NCBI GenBank assembly: GCA_943371625.1
Contig: CALRVN010000182.1
Location: forward strand, 1-8,254
Length of the DNA: 8,254 nt
Direction: 5' to 3'
Source: Hyphomicrobium_A sp943371625
GTDB lineage: Bacteria; Pseudomonadota; Alphaproteobacteria; Rhizobiales; Hyphomicrobiaceae
Shown here: piece after piece, positions 1-6,121 of the stretch
Numbering within the stretch: position 1 is the stretch's first letter
Layout of the letters: every line of letters begins with the position of its first letter
Program-made: the position numbers and the translations under genes
The notes under the pieces: model-generated
The model's database searches: none
Told to the model about the DNA's origin: nothing
The model's input: the letters and a program-made list of their open reading frames with translations, nothing else

Positions 1-148
1 GCAGACGCGAAAACACCGGATCGGAGTCGAGGCGCGGGAAGCACCACCACACGATGCGTCCCTTCGTATCGACGAGCGCAGACGTGCGTCCGTTACCGAT
101 GGGAGCGAGATCGAGATTGGCGTTGGAGGAGGAACTACGGGCGGGCAT
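1..148 (-). CDS. Glycoside hydrolase family 15 protein, N-terminal fragment (cut by window edge)
   Basis: Only the first 49 codons are in the window; the gene continues beyond position 1. The peptide begins MPARSSSSNANLDLAPIGNG and continues through RTSALVD, a GRIVWWCFPR segment and DSDPVFSRL. This matches the opening of bacterial GH15 proteins (glucoamylase/trehalase type), whose N-terminal trehalase-like beta domain starts with an 'LDLxxIGNGRTxALVD..G.I.WWCFPRxDSDPVF' block. Known family members hydrolyse alpha-glucosidic bonds of trehalose, maltodextrin or related glucans with an (alpha/alpha)6 barrel, which would lie outside the window. The start is the ATG at 148-146, chosen because the conserved block begins about ten residues after it. 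The Shine-Dalgarno is weak (AGG directly before the ATG). No signal peptide is visible, so a cytoplasmic location is likely. It lies on the same strand as the SDR gene but 287 bases away, so shared transcription is uncertain. The family call is from remembered motif similarity; substrate is not determinable. Confidence 0.85.
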   Translation of the reverse strand, partial: MPARSSSSNANLDLAPIGNGRTSALVDTKGRIVWWCFPRLDSDPVFSRL

Positions 149-435
149 CCTGATCACTTGTAAGAGTATTGGGCGATAGGGGCGACGAAGCGCGACTGCC
201 CAGTGATGTTCGGATGGTGAAGGAGCCGCGCCTTTGCTGAACGGCTGACGGCGCCTTCCGTTGCGCGGCAAGAAGTAGCGGTGCCGACGCGGTGACGAGC
301 ACACAGCGAGTTGACTTTACTCGCCGGCACGCACCGCGCCGGCGCGCCGTGATACGCTTGACCTGACTCCCGGCGCCGCCTGACACTAGAACCAAAATGT
401 ATTGCGACAAAGCAAACGCTTGCCCAGTGCGGCAA
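149..435. other. Non-coding spacer between the SDR and GH15 genes
   Basis: No convincing gene is present. Open frames of 93-102 codons exist on the minus strand, but their translations are rich in Arg, Ser and Ala with no recognisable motif and look like chance frames in GC-rich DNA. The stretch should hold the 3' end of the SDR transcript and the promoter of the GH15 gene, yet I see no clear -35/-10 pair upstream of position 148. Two symmetric elements stand out: the inverted repeat at 306-324 and a perfect 12-bp palindrome CGCGCCGGCGCG at 335-346. Confidence 0.6.
306..324. repeat. Small inverted repeat (6-bp arms, 7-base loop)
   Basis: GCGAGT at 306-311 and its reverse complement ACTCGC at 319-324 flank the 7-base loop TGACTTT. 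It lies 112 bases past the SDR stop and 158 bases before the GH15 start, both read on the minus strand. No U-run follows on either strand, so it is a poor intrinsic terminator. It could be a protein-binding site or chance. Confidence 0.25.
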
Positions 436-1332
436 TCATGCATGCTCGTCGTCCGGCCCGGCCCACCGCGGCACCGCCCGTCGCCGCAGCAGCCATCCAG
501 TGAGCGGCAGGATCAGCGAATGCGGGATAATCCACACCGCGATCTGCAGCAGCTTCCCGGTGAAACCCGGCACATAAAGACGAAATCCCAGCACGTACGC
601 GAGGTAGGCCTCGAACGCGACCTGCCGCGGGCCCAGCGCCAGCAGCAGCTGGCGATAGAACGACAGCTCCGCCCCCATCGCCTGATGAAAACCCGTGTCG
701 ACCGGGCCGGGTGCTAGTGCCATCACGCGCACTCCGCGCCCCGCCACCTCCGTCGCGAGGGCGCGCGACAGCGATACGACATAGGCCTTGCTGGCGTAGT
801 AGGCCGCCTGGTTCGGCCCCGGGATGAGGCCGCCCAGCGACGCGACGTTTATGATGCCGCCATGTCCGCGCGCCAGCATGGCGGGAAGCGCTTCACGCGT
901 CAGACGCGTCAGGGCCGAGACATTTAGATGAATCAGCTTCTCAAGCTCGTCCGGCGGATGCGTGACGAACGGCCCGGCCAAGCCCACACCAGCACAATTG
1001 ATGAGCGTTTCCAGGTAAAACCCGCTCGCATTGATTTCTCGCTCGATGCGCCCCAGCGCGTCCATCTCGGTCACGTCGATGGCGATGCTCAGGACTTTCA
1101 CGCCGTACTCGCGTGTGATGACCTGCGCCGCCACCGACAAGTCCTGCGGATGCCTCGCCACCAGAGCGACGTCGCATCCCGACCTCGCAAACCGGCCCGC
1201 CAGACCAAATCCGATGCCCCGTGACCCGCCCGTCACCACCGTGATCGGCCGGAACCCTTCGATAGATTTCAGCGCTGCGGGAGTTGGCTCAGCCCTGCGG
1301 CCGAGCCAGAAGTCGATCAGTCGACGTATCAA
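436..1332 (-). CDS. SDR family NAD(P)-dependent oxidoreductase
   Basis: A classical short-chain dehydrogenase/reductase of 298 residues. The cofactor-binding motif TGGSRGIG is at residues 34-41, the structural NCAG motif at 112-115, and the helix-alpha4 Asn in HLNVSAL at 137. The catalytic Ser165, Tyr178 and Lys182 (NVAS, YYASK) have the usual Ser-13-Tyr and YxxxK spacing. The C-terminus (last ~50 residues) is hydrophobic followed by arginines (WIIPHSLILPLTGWLLRRR), suggesting membrane association as in some SDRs with lipid-like substrates; that is inference. The reading frame is open back to 1839, but upstream sequence is antisense to the PilZ gene and unlike SDRs. I choose TTG at 1332-1330 because AGAGGA lies 8 bases before it and the protein then begins MIRRLIDFWLG, a sensible distance before the Rossmann fold. 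An ATG at 1413 (325 residues) is the alternative but lacks a Shine-Dalgarno. It is divergent from the PilZ gene. Substrate unknown. Confidence 0.9.
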   Translation of the reverse strand: MIRRLIDFWLGRRAEPTPAALKSIEGFRPITVVTGGSRGIGFGLAGRFARSGCDVALVARHPQDLSVAAQVITREYGVKVLSIAIDVTEMDALGRIEREINASGFYLETLINCAGVGLAGPFVTHPPDELEKLIHLNVSALTRLTREALPAMLARGHGGIINVASLGGLIPGPNQAAYYASKAYVVSLSRALATEVAGRGVRVMALAPGPVDTGFHQAMGAELSFYRQLLLALGPRQVAFEAYLAYVLGFRLYVPGFTGKLLQIAVWIIPHSLILPLTGWLLRRRAVPRWAGPDDEHA

Positions 1333-1340
1333 GCGGCGGT

Positions 1341-1346
1341 TCCTCT
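1341..1346 (-). promoter_or_regulatory. Ribosome binding site supporting the SDR TTG start
   Basis: On the minus strand AGAGGA precedes TTG (1332-1330) by 8 bases. It is the best Shine-Dalgarno match near the SDR N-terminus; the in-frame ATG at 1413 has none. This decides the start. Confidence 0.5.
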
Positions 1347-1425
1347 GACTTCGACGGTTGGGTGATAGCAGCGGTACCGAACCGGCAACGCCCCGCCACG
1401 ATTCAGCACCCATGACGCCGCTATC

Positions 1426-1455
1426 ATGAAACTTAAGGAGATGTGAAAAGTTCAA
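1426..1455 (-). promoter_or_regulatory. Possible weak promoter for the SDR gene
   Basis: The minus strand shows TTGAAC as a candidate -35 and TTTCAT as a candidate -10 with an 18-base spacer, in the most AT-rich part of the divergent region. The -35 is fair and the -10 poor. Transcription from here would give a leader of roughly 85-90 bases before the TTG start. Low confidence. Confidence 0.2.
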
Positions 1456-1521
1456 TTCAAGCGTGAGATCGTAGTGCAAGCCGGCAGCAAGCACCGCCGT
1501 GCGATTGTGGCGTTTGGGGCT

Positions 1522-1527
1522 TGAGGA
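1522..1527 (+). promoter_or_regulatory. Ribosome binding site for the PilZ-like gene
   Basis: TGAGGA sits 10 bases before ATG 1538 and decides between this start and the upstream GTG at 1499. Confidence 0.4.
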
Positions 1528-1537
1528 TTGGGGCGTC

Positions 1538-1849
1538 ATGGAATTTTCAGCGATGCGTTTGCACACCGCGCGCGGGTCACTGGCCAAGCGCCCGCCCTTC
1601 CATGCTGCGAACCGCTTCGCATTGTTGCAGGCACACGGCAAGGTCCAGCACCCCAGCATCCGCAGCGTCACCCGCGGCGGCATCAGACTCGACGGAGCCT
1701 TCGGCCTGAACGCCGGCGATCCCGTCAGCGTGAAGCTCTCTTCCCAGCATACAGTCGATGGCACGGTAGACTGGTCGGTCGCCGGGTTCTGCGGCGTCGT
1801 ATTCGCCATGCCCCTCGCCGAGGATGACCCGGCGCTCATCGCGGGCTAA
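1538..1849 (+). CDS. Small PilZ-domain-like protein
   Basis: A 103-residue protein that is almost entirely one domain. The segment IRSVTRGGIRLDG (41-53), then LNAGDPVSVKL (57-67) and VDWSVAGFCGVVF (77-89) reproduces the pattern of PilZ beta-barrels: '(D/N)xSxxGG', 'l.pGd.v.l.l', 'V.W....G.GV.F'. PilZ domains often bind cyclic di-GMP and regulate motility, polysaccharide or biofilm traits. Here the usual motifs are degenerate: Asp/Asn of (D/N)xSxxG is Ser43, its Ser is Thr45, and no clear RxxxR lies upstream (only spaced Arg12, Arg18, Arg26). Cyclic di-GMP binding is therefore doubtful. Start chosen at ATG 1538 because TGAGGA (1522-1527) lies 10 bases before; GTG at 1499 has no Shine-Dalgarno. 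Codon third positions are strongly G/C in this frame, which supports it as the real gene over the antisense extension of the SDR frame. Likely cytoplasmic; no signal or membrane segment. Confidence 0.7.
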   Translation: MEFSAMRLHTARGSLAKRPPFHAANRFALLQAHGKVQHPSIRSVTRGGIRLDGAFGLNAGDPVSVKLSSQHTVDGTVDWSVAGFCGVVFAMPLAEDDPALIAG

Positions 1850-1944
1850 CGCCTAGTAGGCCACGCTCCAGAATACCCGTGCGGAATCCGAACGCGGTCC
1901 TTGCCGAGCCCCCACTCGCAGGGCACCGTCCCTTGACTGTGATT

Positions 1945-1959
1945 CGCAACGAAATTGCG
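1945..1959. repeat. Short inverted repeat in the leader of the multicopper oxidase gene
   Basis: CGCAA (1945-1949) and TTGCG (1955-1959) are exact reverse complements around a 5-base loop, 20 bases before the ATG at 1980 and just before the GGAG at 1961-1964. The 1850-1979 spacer also has a TTGACT at 1933-1938 but no -10 element at suitable distance, so no promoter is called. The repeat could be an operator or a leader hairpin; it is short enough to be chance. Confidence 0.2.
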
Positions 1960-1979
1960 CGGAGATTCAGCTGGTCGCC

Positions 1980-4900
1980 ATGCAAATTTCGACACCTCGC
2001 GCGCTCGCCTTGCGCGGCGTCGCAATTGGGCTGGCACTTCTCGCGGTGGCGCCTTTAAACCCCGCGCCGGCGCAGGAAACGTCTGCGCTTTTCGCGCCGT
2101 CGGTGCGGTCCCCATACCGCGAGCCGGTGACCCTTTCGAGCAAGGACGGCGTCCTCGAGGTGACGCTCAAAGCGCACCAGGGCCGCGCTACACTCGATAC
2201 TGTGGCAAAGCCGGTCGAGAACGCTCTCCTCTTCGGCTATACGCTCCAGCGCGGTACCGCCTCAGACGGACAGATGTCCGGCAACGACCTCTACCCCTCA
2301 CCGACATTGCAGGTTTCTCCAGGCGAAACGCTGATCGTTCACCTCGAGAACGACCTCAGCGGCCTCACCATCCGTGATTTCTTCGACCCGCAGTACACGG
2401 CCAAGGGCGGGAACGTGCCGCTCTACCCGGAGCAGCTTGCAAATTCGCCGCTCAATCTGCACGTCCACGGCCTGCACATCAGCCCCAAGGGCAACGCCGA
2501 CAACGTGATGCTGCACGTGCCGGGCGGCATGTCGAACACCTATACTTACCGCATCCCCAAGAGCATGCCCCAAGGCGCATACTGGTATCACAGCCATCTG
2601 CACGGGCTGACGACGCCGCACGTGTACTTCGGCATGGCCGGTCTGCTGGCCATCGGCCGCACCGATGGCAACCTGCCACTCGTCACCGAGCACGCCATCC
2701 CGATCCGCAACATGGTGTTGCAATACAATTCCATCTTCGATCGGCGCGGTGGACTGGCACAATTCAACATGCCGTCCTGGTCGCAGTGGGTCAGCACGCT
2801 GAAGCCGCCCGCCGGTGATGAACTGGCGAAGGGAACGTACCGGCCGCTGCTCGCGCCGGTGAACTTCACGCAATCGAAGCCTGGAACGCGCTTTGCCACC
2901 GTCTGGTATTCCGGCCCGCTGTCGATCAACAACATGCGCGGGCGCTTCCAGTTCATCCCGAGCAACCTGCAACGCTTCTCGGCCAACCCGGACAGCGGCG
3001 GCAGCGATGTCGAGGCCGAACTGGCGCTGCCCGACGACAAACGCGACGTGCAGTTCACCGTCAACGGCCTGTTCCAGCCGGTGATCGATTCCAGGCCCGG
3101 TCAGACGGAAATCTGGGTGCTCGCGAACGTCAGCGACATCGCCTACATGAGCGTGCAGCTCACCGAGACGGCAACGGGACGCCATCCGAAGATCGCCATC
3201 GTCGGCACGGACGGCAATCCGAGCCCCGCCGTCCATTATCCCGCCTTCGAGAACGGCACGCGCCTCGTCATCCCACCGGCAACGCGATACGCAATCGCGG
3301 TGACGATGCCCGATAAGGGCGAGCTCGTTCTCGACATGCCGTCGATTGGCGAGGGCGCGAGGACGCTCAGCTCACCCGGCATCCTTTACGAAAGCAACGG
3401 CACCGAGAACCCGCCGGCAACGCTTGGCACGCTGAGCGTGCTGCCATCGCATATCAGCTACTTCGACGGCTTCTTCGTATTCCCGACCCAGGTTCTGGCC
3501 CGCGCAGTGCCATCCGGCGATCGCGGCGTCACCGTGCCATTCGTCGAGGGCCAGGAACTCGGCGCCCACGCCAGCTTCGAGGAGCTGTCGAAACTCACAC
3601 CCGACTTCACCCGCACGCTGACCATGTCCGGCGGCTTCCTCAACGACCTCGCCGATAAGAACGACCCCAAGGCCTTCGTCTACGGCTTCGAGGGAACGGC
3701 GTTCCCCAACGTGCCCCTCATTCAGCCGCGCCTCAACTCGGTTGAGGAGTGGAAGTTCGTCAACAACAACAACGACGAGCATCCGATCCACATCCACGTC
3801 AACGACTTCCAGGTGACGAGCTACTTCGATCCGACCACGGGCCTGAAGACGGGACCCGAAATGTGGGAGGTCGACAACGCCAACGTCCCGGCTCCCGTCC
3901 TCGGGCCGGGCGAGAGCGTCATCCAGCCGGGTGCCCTCTCGCTGCGCACCAGGTTCGAGGACTTCACCGGCCTCTATGTCATGCACTGCCATCGCCTCAA
4001 TCACGAGGACAACGGCCTGATGGCCCTCGTCAACGTGATACCCGAAGTCTCGACCTACGCCGTCGCGGTGCGCGGCGCGCCCGGCCGCCCGGCGCGCGTC
4101 AACATCTTCGACGGCAACGGCGACAAGCCCGTCGCAACGGTCGAGCCCTTCCCGGATTTCGAAGGCAGCCTGAGCGTCGCGATGGGTGACGTCAACGACG
4201 ACGGCATCTATGACCTCGTCGTCGGCGCTGGCGAAAATTACGCCCCGATTGTCGCCGTCTACTCTGGCAAGGCAGCGAACGGCCAGGGCGCGTTCGCAAC
4301 GCAGATCGCGCGCTTTGCCGCCTTCGATGAAACAACGCGCGGCGGTGTCAGCGTCACCGCGGCACAGATCGACGGCACCACGGCCGACAACATCATCGTC
4401 GGCTCCGGGCCGAGCATCCCGAGCCAGGTCAAAGTATTCGGCACCGAGCTTCCCGCATCGACCGGCACTGCGCCGCCCCTATTCGCGACCTTCACTCCCT
4501 ACGCCAATGACACCTCCGGCGTGACCGTCACCTCCGGCTTCGTCGACTTCGCTACCGGCCGCTACAGCATCGTCACCGCACCGGGTCCTGGCACACCTAC
4601 ACAGGTGAAGGTCTTCAACTTCTCTCTGATGAAGCCGCTCAAACTCGCAAAGACCGACACCGCGGCGACCAAGAACCAGTGCCCCGGCCCTAAAGAAGCA
4701 GCGGTCACGTCCGCCTTCATGCCGTTCGGCATTGGCTATACGGGCGGCGTCTCGCTCTCCACCGGCTGGCTGACCGGCACCCTCGGCGGCGCCGAGACGA
4801 TCGTCGTCGGTCAGCTCGCAGCACCCGGCGCAGTGAAGGTCTATTCCAGCGGTTCAGGCCTCGACGGGGGCCCGAAAGTCTATCTGCAAAGCTTCGCGTC

Positions 4901-5162
4901 GCACAGCGTTGCTCCAACCTTCGCGAGCATCGCGCAGCTTCAGCCCTTCGATGAGGCGTCCGGCGTGCAGGTCGCCACAACCAGCACCACCACCGGCGCC
5001 GATCTCCTGGTCAGCGGCATCTCGCGCGCCGACAGAAGCGTGCAGGTCCGTAAGTATAAGCTCTTCAAGTCTGCAGCGGATGCCACGACACTTCAGGCGA
5101 AAGAGATCGGCAAGGTCAGCTCCAGCAGTGGAGCCTTTGCCAGTACGCTAGGTGGCGATTGA
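1980..5162 (+). CDS. Secreted multicopper oxidase with C-terminal FG-GAP/VCBS-like repeats
   Basis: A 1060-residue exported protein. Residues 1-31 form a Sec-type signal peptide (arginines, hydrophobic LRGVAIGLALLAVAP, likely cleavage after APA at 31). Residues ~45-690 are a multicopper oxidase, an enzyme class that couples four one-electron substrate oxidations to reduction of O2 to water. All four copper-ligand blocks are present: HVHG (161-164), HSHLHG (204-209), HPIHIH (601-606) and HCHRLNHEDNGLM (669-681). Type 1 copper ligands would be His601, Cys670 and His675; the axial position, ten after the Cys, is Leu680 rather than the Met of CueO. About 390 residues separate the second and third blocks, somewhat more than in CueO. 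Residues ~700-1030 carry FG-GAP-like repeats; the first has a calcium-type DVNDDGIYD loop (737-745). The start is ATG 1980, with GGAG 15 bases before it (long spacing). It heads a four-gene run; the next gene begins 7 bases after its stop. Substrate is not evident: phenols, metals (Cu, Mn) or bilirubin-like compounds are all known in the superfamily. Confidence 0.92.
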   Translation: MQISTPRALALRGVAIGLALLAVAPLNPAPAQETSALFAPSVRSPYREPVTLSSKDGVLEVTLKAHQGRATLDTVAKPVENALLFGYTLQRGTASDGQMSGNDLYPSPTLQVSPGETLIVHLENDLSGLTIRDFFDPQYTAKGGNVPLYPEQLANSPLNLHVHGLHISPKGNADNVMLHVPGGMSNTYTYRIPKSMPQGAYWYHSHLHGLTTPHVYFGMAGLLAIGRTDGNLPLVTEHAIPIRNMVLQYNSIFDRRGGLAQFNMPSWSQWVSTLKPPAGDELAKGTYRPLLAPVNFTQSKPGTRFATVWYSGPLSINNMRGRFQFIPSNLQRFSANPDSGGSDVEAELALPDDKRDVQFTVNGLFQPVIDSRPGQTEIWVLANVSDIAYMSVQLTETATGRHPKIAIVGTDGNPSPAVHYPAFENGTRLVIPPATRYAIAVTMPDKGELVLDMPSIGEGARTLSSPGILYESNGTENPPATLGTLSVLPSHISYFDGFFVFPTQVLARAVPSGDRGVTVPFVEGQELGAHASFEELSKLTPDFTRTLTMSGGFLNDLADKNDPKAFVYGFEGTAFPNVPLIQPRLNSVEEWKFVNNNNDEHPIHIHVNDFQVTSYFDPTTGLKTGPEMWEVDNANVPAPVLGPGESVIQPGALSLRTRFEDFTGLYVMHCHRLNHEDNGLMALVNVIPEVSTYAVAVRGAPGRPARVNIFDGNGDKPVATVEPFPDFEGSLSVAMGDVNDDGIYDLVVGAGENYAPIVAVYSGKAANGQGAFATQIARFAAFDETTRGGVSVTAAQIDGTTADNIIVGSGPSIPSQVKVFGTELPASTGTAPPLFATFTPYANDTSGVTVTSGFVDFATGRYSIVTAPGPGTPTQVKVFNFSLMKPLKLAKTDTAATKNQCPGPKEAAVTSAFMPFGIGYTGGVSLSTGWLTGTLGGAETIVVGQLAAPGAVKVYSSGSGLDGGPKVYLQSFASHSVAPTFASIAQLQPFDEASGVQVATTSTTTGADLLVSGISRADRSVQVRKYKLFKSAADATTLQAKEIGKVSSSSGAFASTLGGD
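4092..5063 (+). repeat. Five FG-GAP/VCBS-like protein repeats at the multicopper oxidase C-terminus
   Basis: Residues ~705-1028 of the multicopper oxidase contain about five units of 40-55 residues. Each runs 'PF/AF...(G/S)GVxV', a polar turn, an 'IVVG/LVVG/IVTA/LLVS' strand, and a 'QVKVF/AVKVY/VQVRKY' strand. Units lie near 705-761, 776-820, 836-879, 911-955 and 982-1028. Only the first keeps the DxNxDG calcium loop (D737, N739, D741, D745). The periodicity is that of beta-propeller blades, as in integrin-alpha-like FG-GAP domains. Fold and calcium binding are inferred. The repeats diverge at DNA level, so they are old rather than recent duplications. Confidence 0.6.
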
Positions 5163-5169
5163 GCCGCCT

Positions 5170-6108
5170 ATGAGCGACAATCCCTCAACCCTTCTTGTTT
5201 CTGCACGCGTCTTGCCCGGACGCGAAACCGCCTTCGCGCAATGGCAGGGTCGCTGGCAGACCGCGCTGCTTGCCTCCGGTGACGCTGTAAGCGCCGAGCT
5301 CTGGCCCTCCGCCCCGCCCGACCAGCAGGAAGTCGTCTCCGTCGCCCGCTTCCGCACCATCGATGCCCTGAAGCAATGGCGGCGCGGCGAAACGAACCGC
5401 AAGCTCGTGGAAGAAGCGACACCGCTGGTTCAAGGCGGCGTCATCATGCAGCTCGTCGGCCAGGCGGCTGCCGAGTACTCGATCACCCAGGGCGCCAGCG
5501 TCGTCATCGTCAGCCAGATCAAGCCCGGCAAGGAAGCCGCATATCGTGCCTGGGCCGATCGCATGCAGAAGATGCAGTCCACCTTCACCGGCTTCCTCGG
5601 CTCGTTTGTGCAGCCGCCGCGGCAGGGCGAGAACGATTGGACGACCATTCTGCGTTTCGACTCTGCCACCAACCTCGAGCGCTGGCTCAAATCCGACGAG
5701 CGCGCCCGGATGGTCAAGGAAGGCGACGAGCTGATAGGCGGCTTCGTCGCACAGCGCGTCGACGCCTCCTTCCCGGGGTGGATTCCAAACGATCCCGCGA
5801 CGGGCGCACAACCGGGCATGTGGAAGACGGCGTGCCTTGTGCTGCTCACGCTCTTTCCCGTCATCATGCTGGAACTGCGCTACCTCAACCCGCAGCTCGA
5901 GCACCTCAATCCGGCGCTACGCACTTTCATCGGCAACACGATCAGCGTCGCCCTGACGACGTGGCCGCTGATGCCGCTGGCAATCGTCGGCTTTCACGCC
6001 TGGCTCTATCCCGAGGGCTATCCACGTTGGACTGCCTGGGCGATGCCGCTCATCCTCGTGCTCTGCTACGCAATCGAAATTGCATTCTTCTGGCATCTTC
6101 TCGGCTAG
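5170..6108 (+). CDS. Tandem antibiotic biosynthesis monooxygenase (ABM) domain protein with membrane tail
   Basis: A 312-residue protein resembling COG3224. The N-terminal half has two ABM (ferredoxin-like dimeric alpha/beta barrel) domains: ~8-95 (LLVSARVLPGRETAFAQW, VARFRTIDALKQW) and ~110-190 (VVIVSQIKPGKEAAYRAW, TILRFDSATNLERWLKS). Known ABM proteins include cofactor-independent quinone-forming monooxygenases and heme-degrading enzymes, but many have no known activity. The C-terminal part has three hydrophobic segments near 217-236, 253-275 and 288-310, including the WKTACLVLLTLFPVIMLE stretch typical of COG3224 proteins. With no signal peptide, the ABM domains are predicted cytoplasmic and held at the inner membrane. 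Start: ATG 5170, 7 bases after the multicopper oxidase stop. An in-frame GTG at 5152 would overlap that gene by 11 bases and add six residues; neither has a strong Shine-Dalgarno, so translational coupling is likely. The neighbours suggest a redox role, perhaps on a quinone or phenolic intermediate; that is inference. Confidence 0.85.
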   Translation: MSDNPSTLLVSARVLPGRETAFAQWQGRWQTALLASGDAVSAELWPSAPPDQQEVVSVARFRTIDALKQWRRGETNRKLVEEATPLVQGGVIMQLVGQAAAEYSITQGASVVIVSQIKPGKEAAYRAWADRMQKMQSTFTGFLGSFVQPPRQGENDWTTILRFDSATNLERWLKSDERARMVKEGDELIGGFVAQRVDASFPGWIPNDPATGAQPGMWKTACLVLLTLFPVIMLELRYLNPQLEHLNPALRTFIGNTISVALTTWPLMPLAIVGFHAWLYPEGYPRWTAWAMPLILVLCYAIEIAFFWHLLG

Positions 6109-6114
6109 GTGAGG
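6108..6114 (+). promoter_or_regulatory. Ribosome binding site for the FAD-subunit gene
   Basis: GGTGAGG overlaps the last base of the preceding stop codon and lies 7 bases before ATG 6122. It is the strongest Shine-Dalgarno in the operon. Confidence 0.5.
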
Positions 6115-6121
6115 CAACGGC

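Larger units (their letters stand above)
1333..1537. other. Divergent intergenic region between the SDR and PilZ genes
   Basis: About 205 bases separating the two divergent starts; promoters for both genes are expected here. The part around 1421-1460 is clearly more AT-rich than its surroundings. A weak sigma-70-like pair for the SDR can be drawn on the minus strand: TTGAAC (plus 1450-1455) and TTTCAT (plus 1426-1431), 18 bases apart. It is a poor -10 match. I see no good plus-strand pair for the PilZ gene. The minus strand is open through this region in the SDR frame and encodes the peptide LHYDLTLELN at 1479-1450, discussed as a finding. Confidence 0.4.

Noticed and set aside
335..346. Palindrome as an intrinsic terminator for the SDR gene
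   Set aside because: No loop and no T-run after it in the minus direction.
135..443. Minus-strand frames of 93-102 codons between the GH15 and SDR genes
   Set aside because: No recognisable motif, Arg/Ser/Ala-rich composition, and one overlaps the GH15 start in another frame.
1333..1839. N-terminal extension of the SDR frame to a 467-codon protein on the minus strand
   Set aside because: The extra 169 residues show no domain, are antisense to a better-supported PilZ-like gene, and lie upstream of a good ribosome binding site at the TTG start.
2298..3236. 312-codon minus-strand frame inside the multicopper oxidase gene
   Set aside because: Translation is rich in Arg, His, Val and Asp with no domain; it is a reverse-strand shadow of a strongly supported coding frame.
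3372..4004. 210-codon minus-strand frame opposite the multicopper oxidase C-terminal copper site
   Set aside because: Val/Glu/Asp-rich shadow opposite conserved copper motifs.
5185..5904. 239-codon minus-strand frame opposite the ABM gene
   Set aside because: Shadow frame; the plus strand has two recognisable ABM domains and membrane helices.
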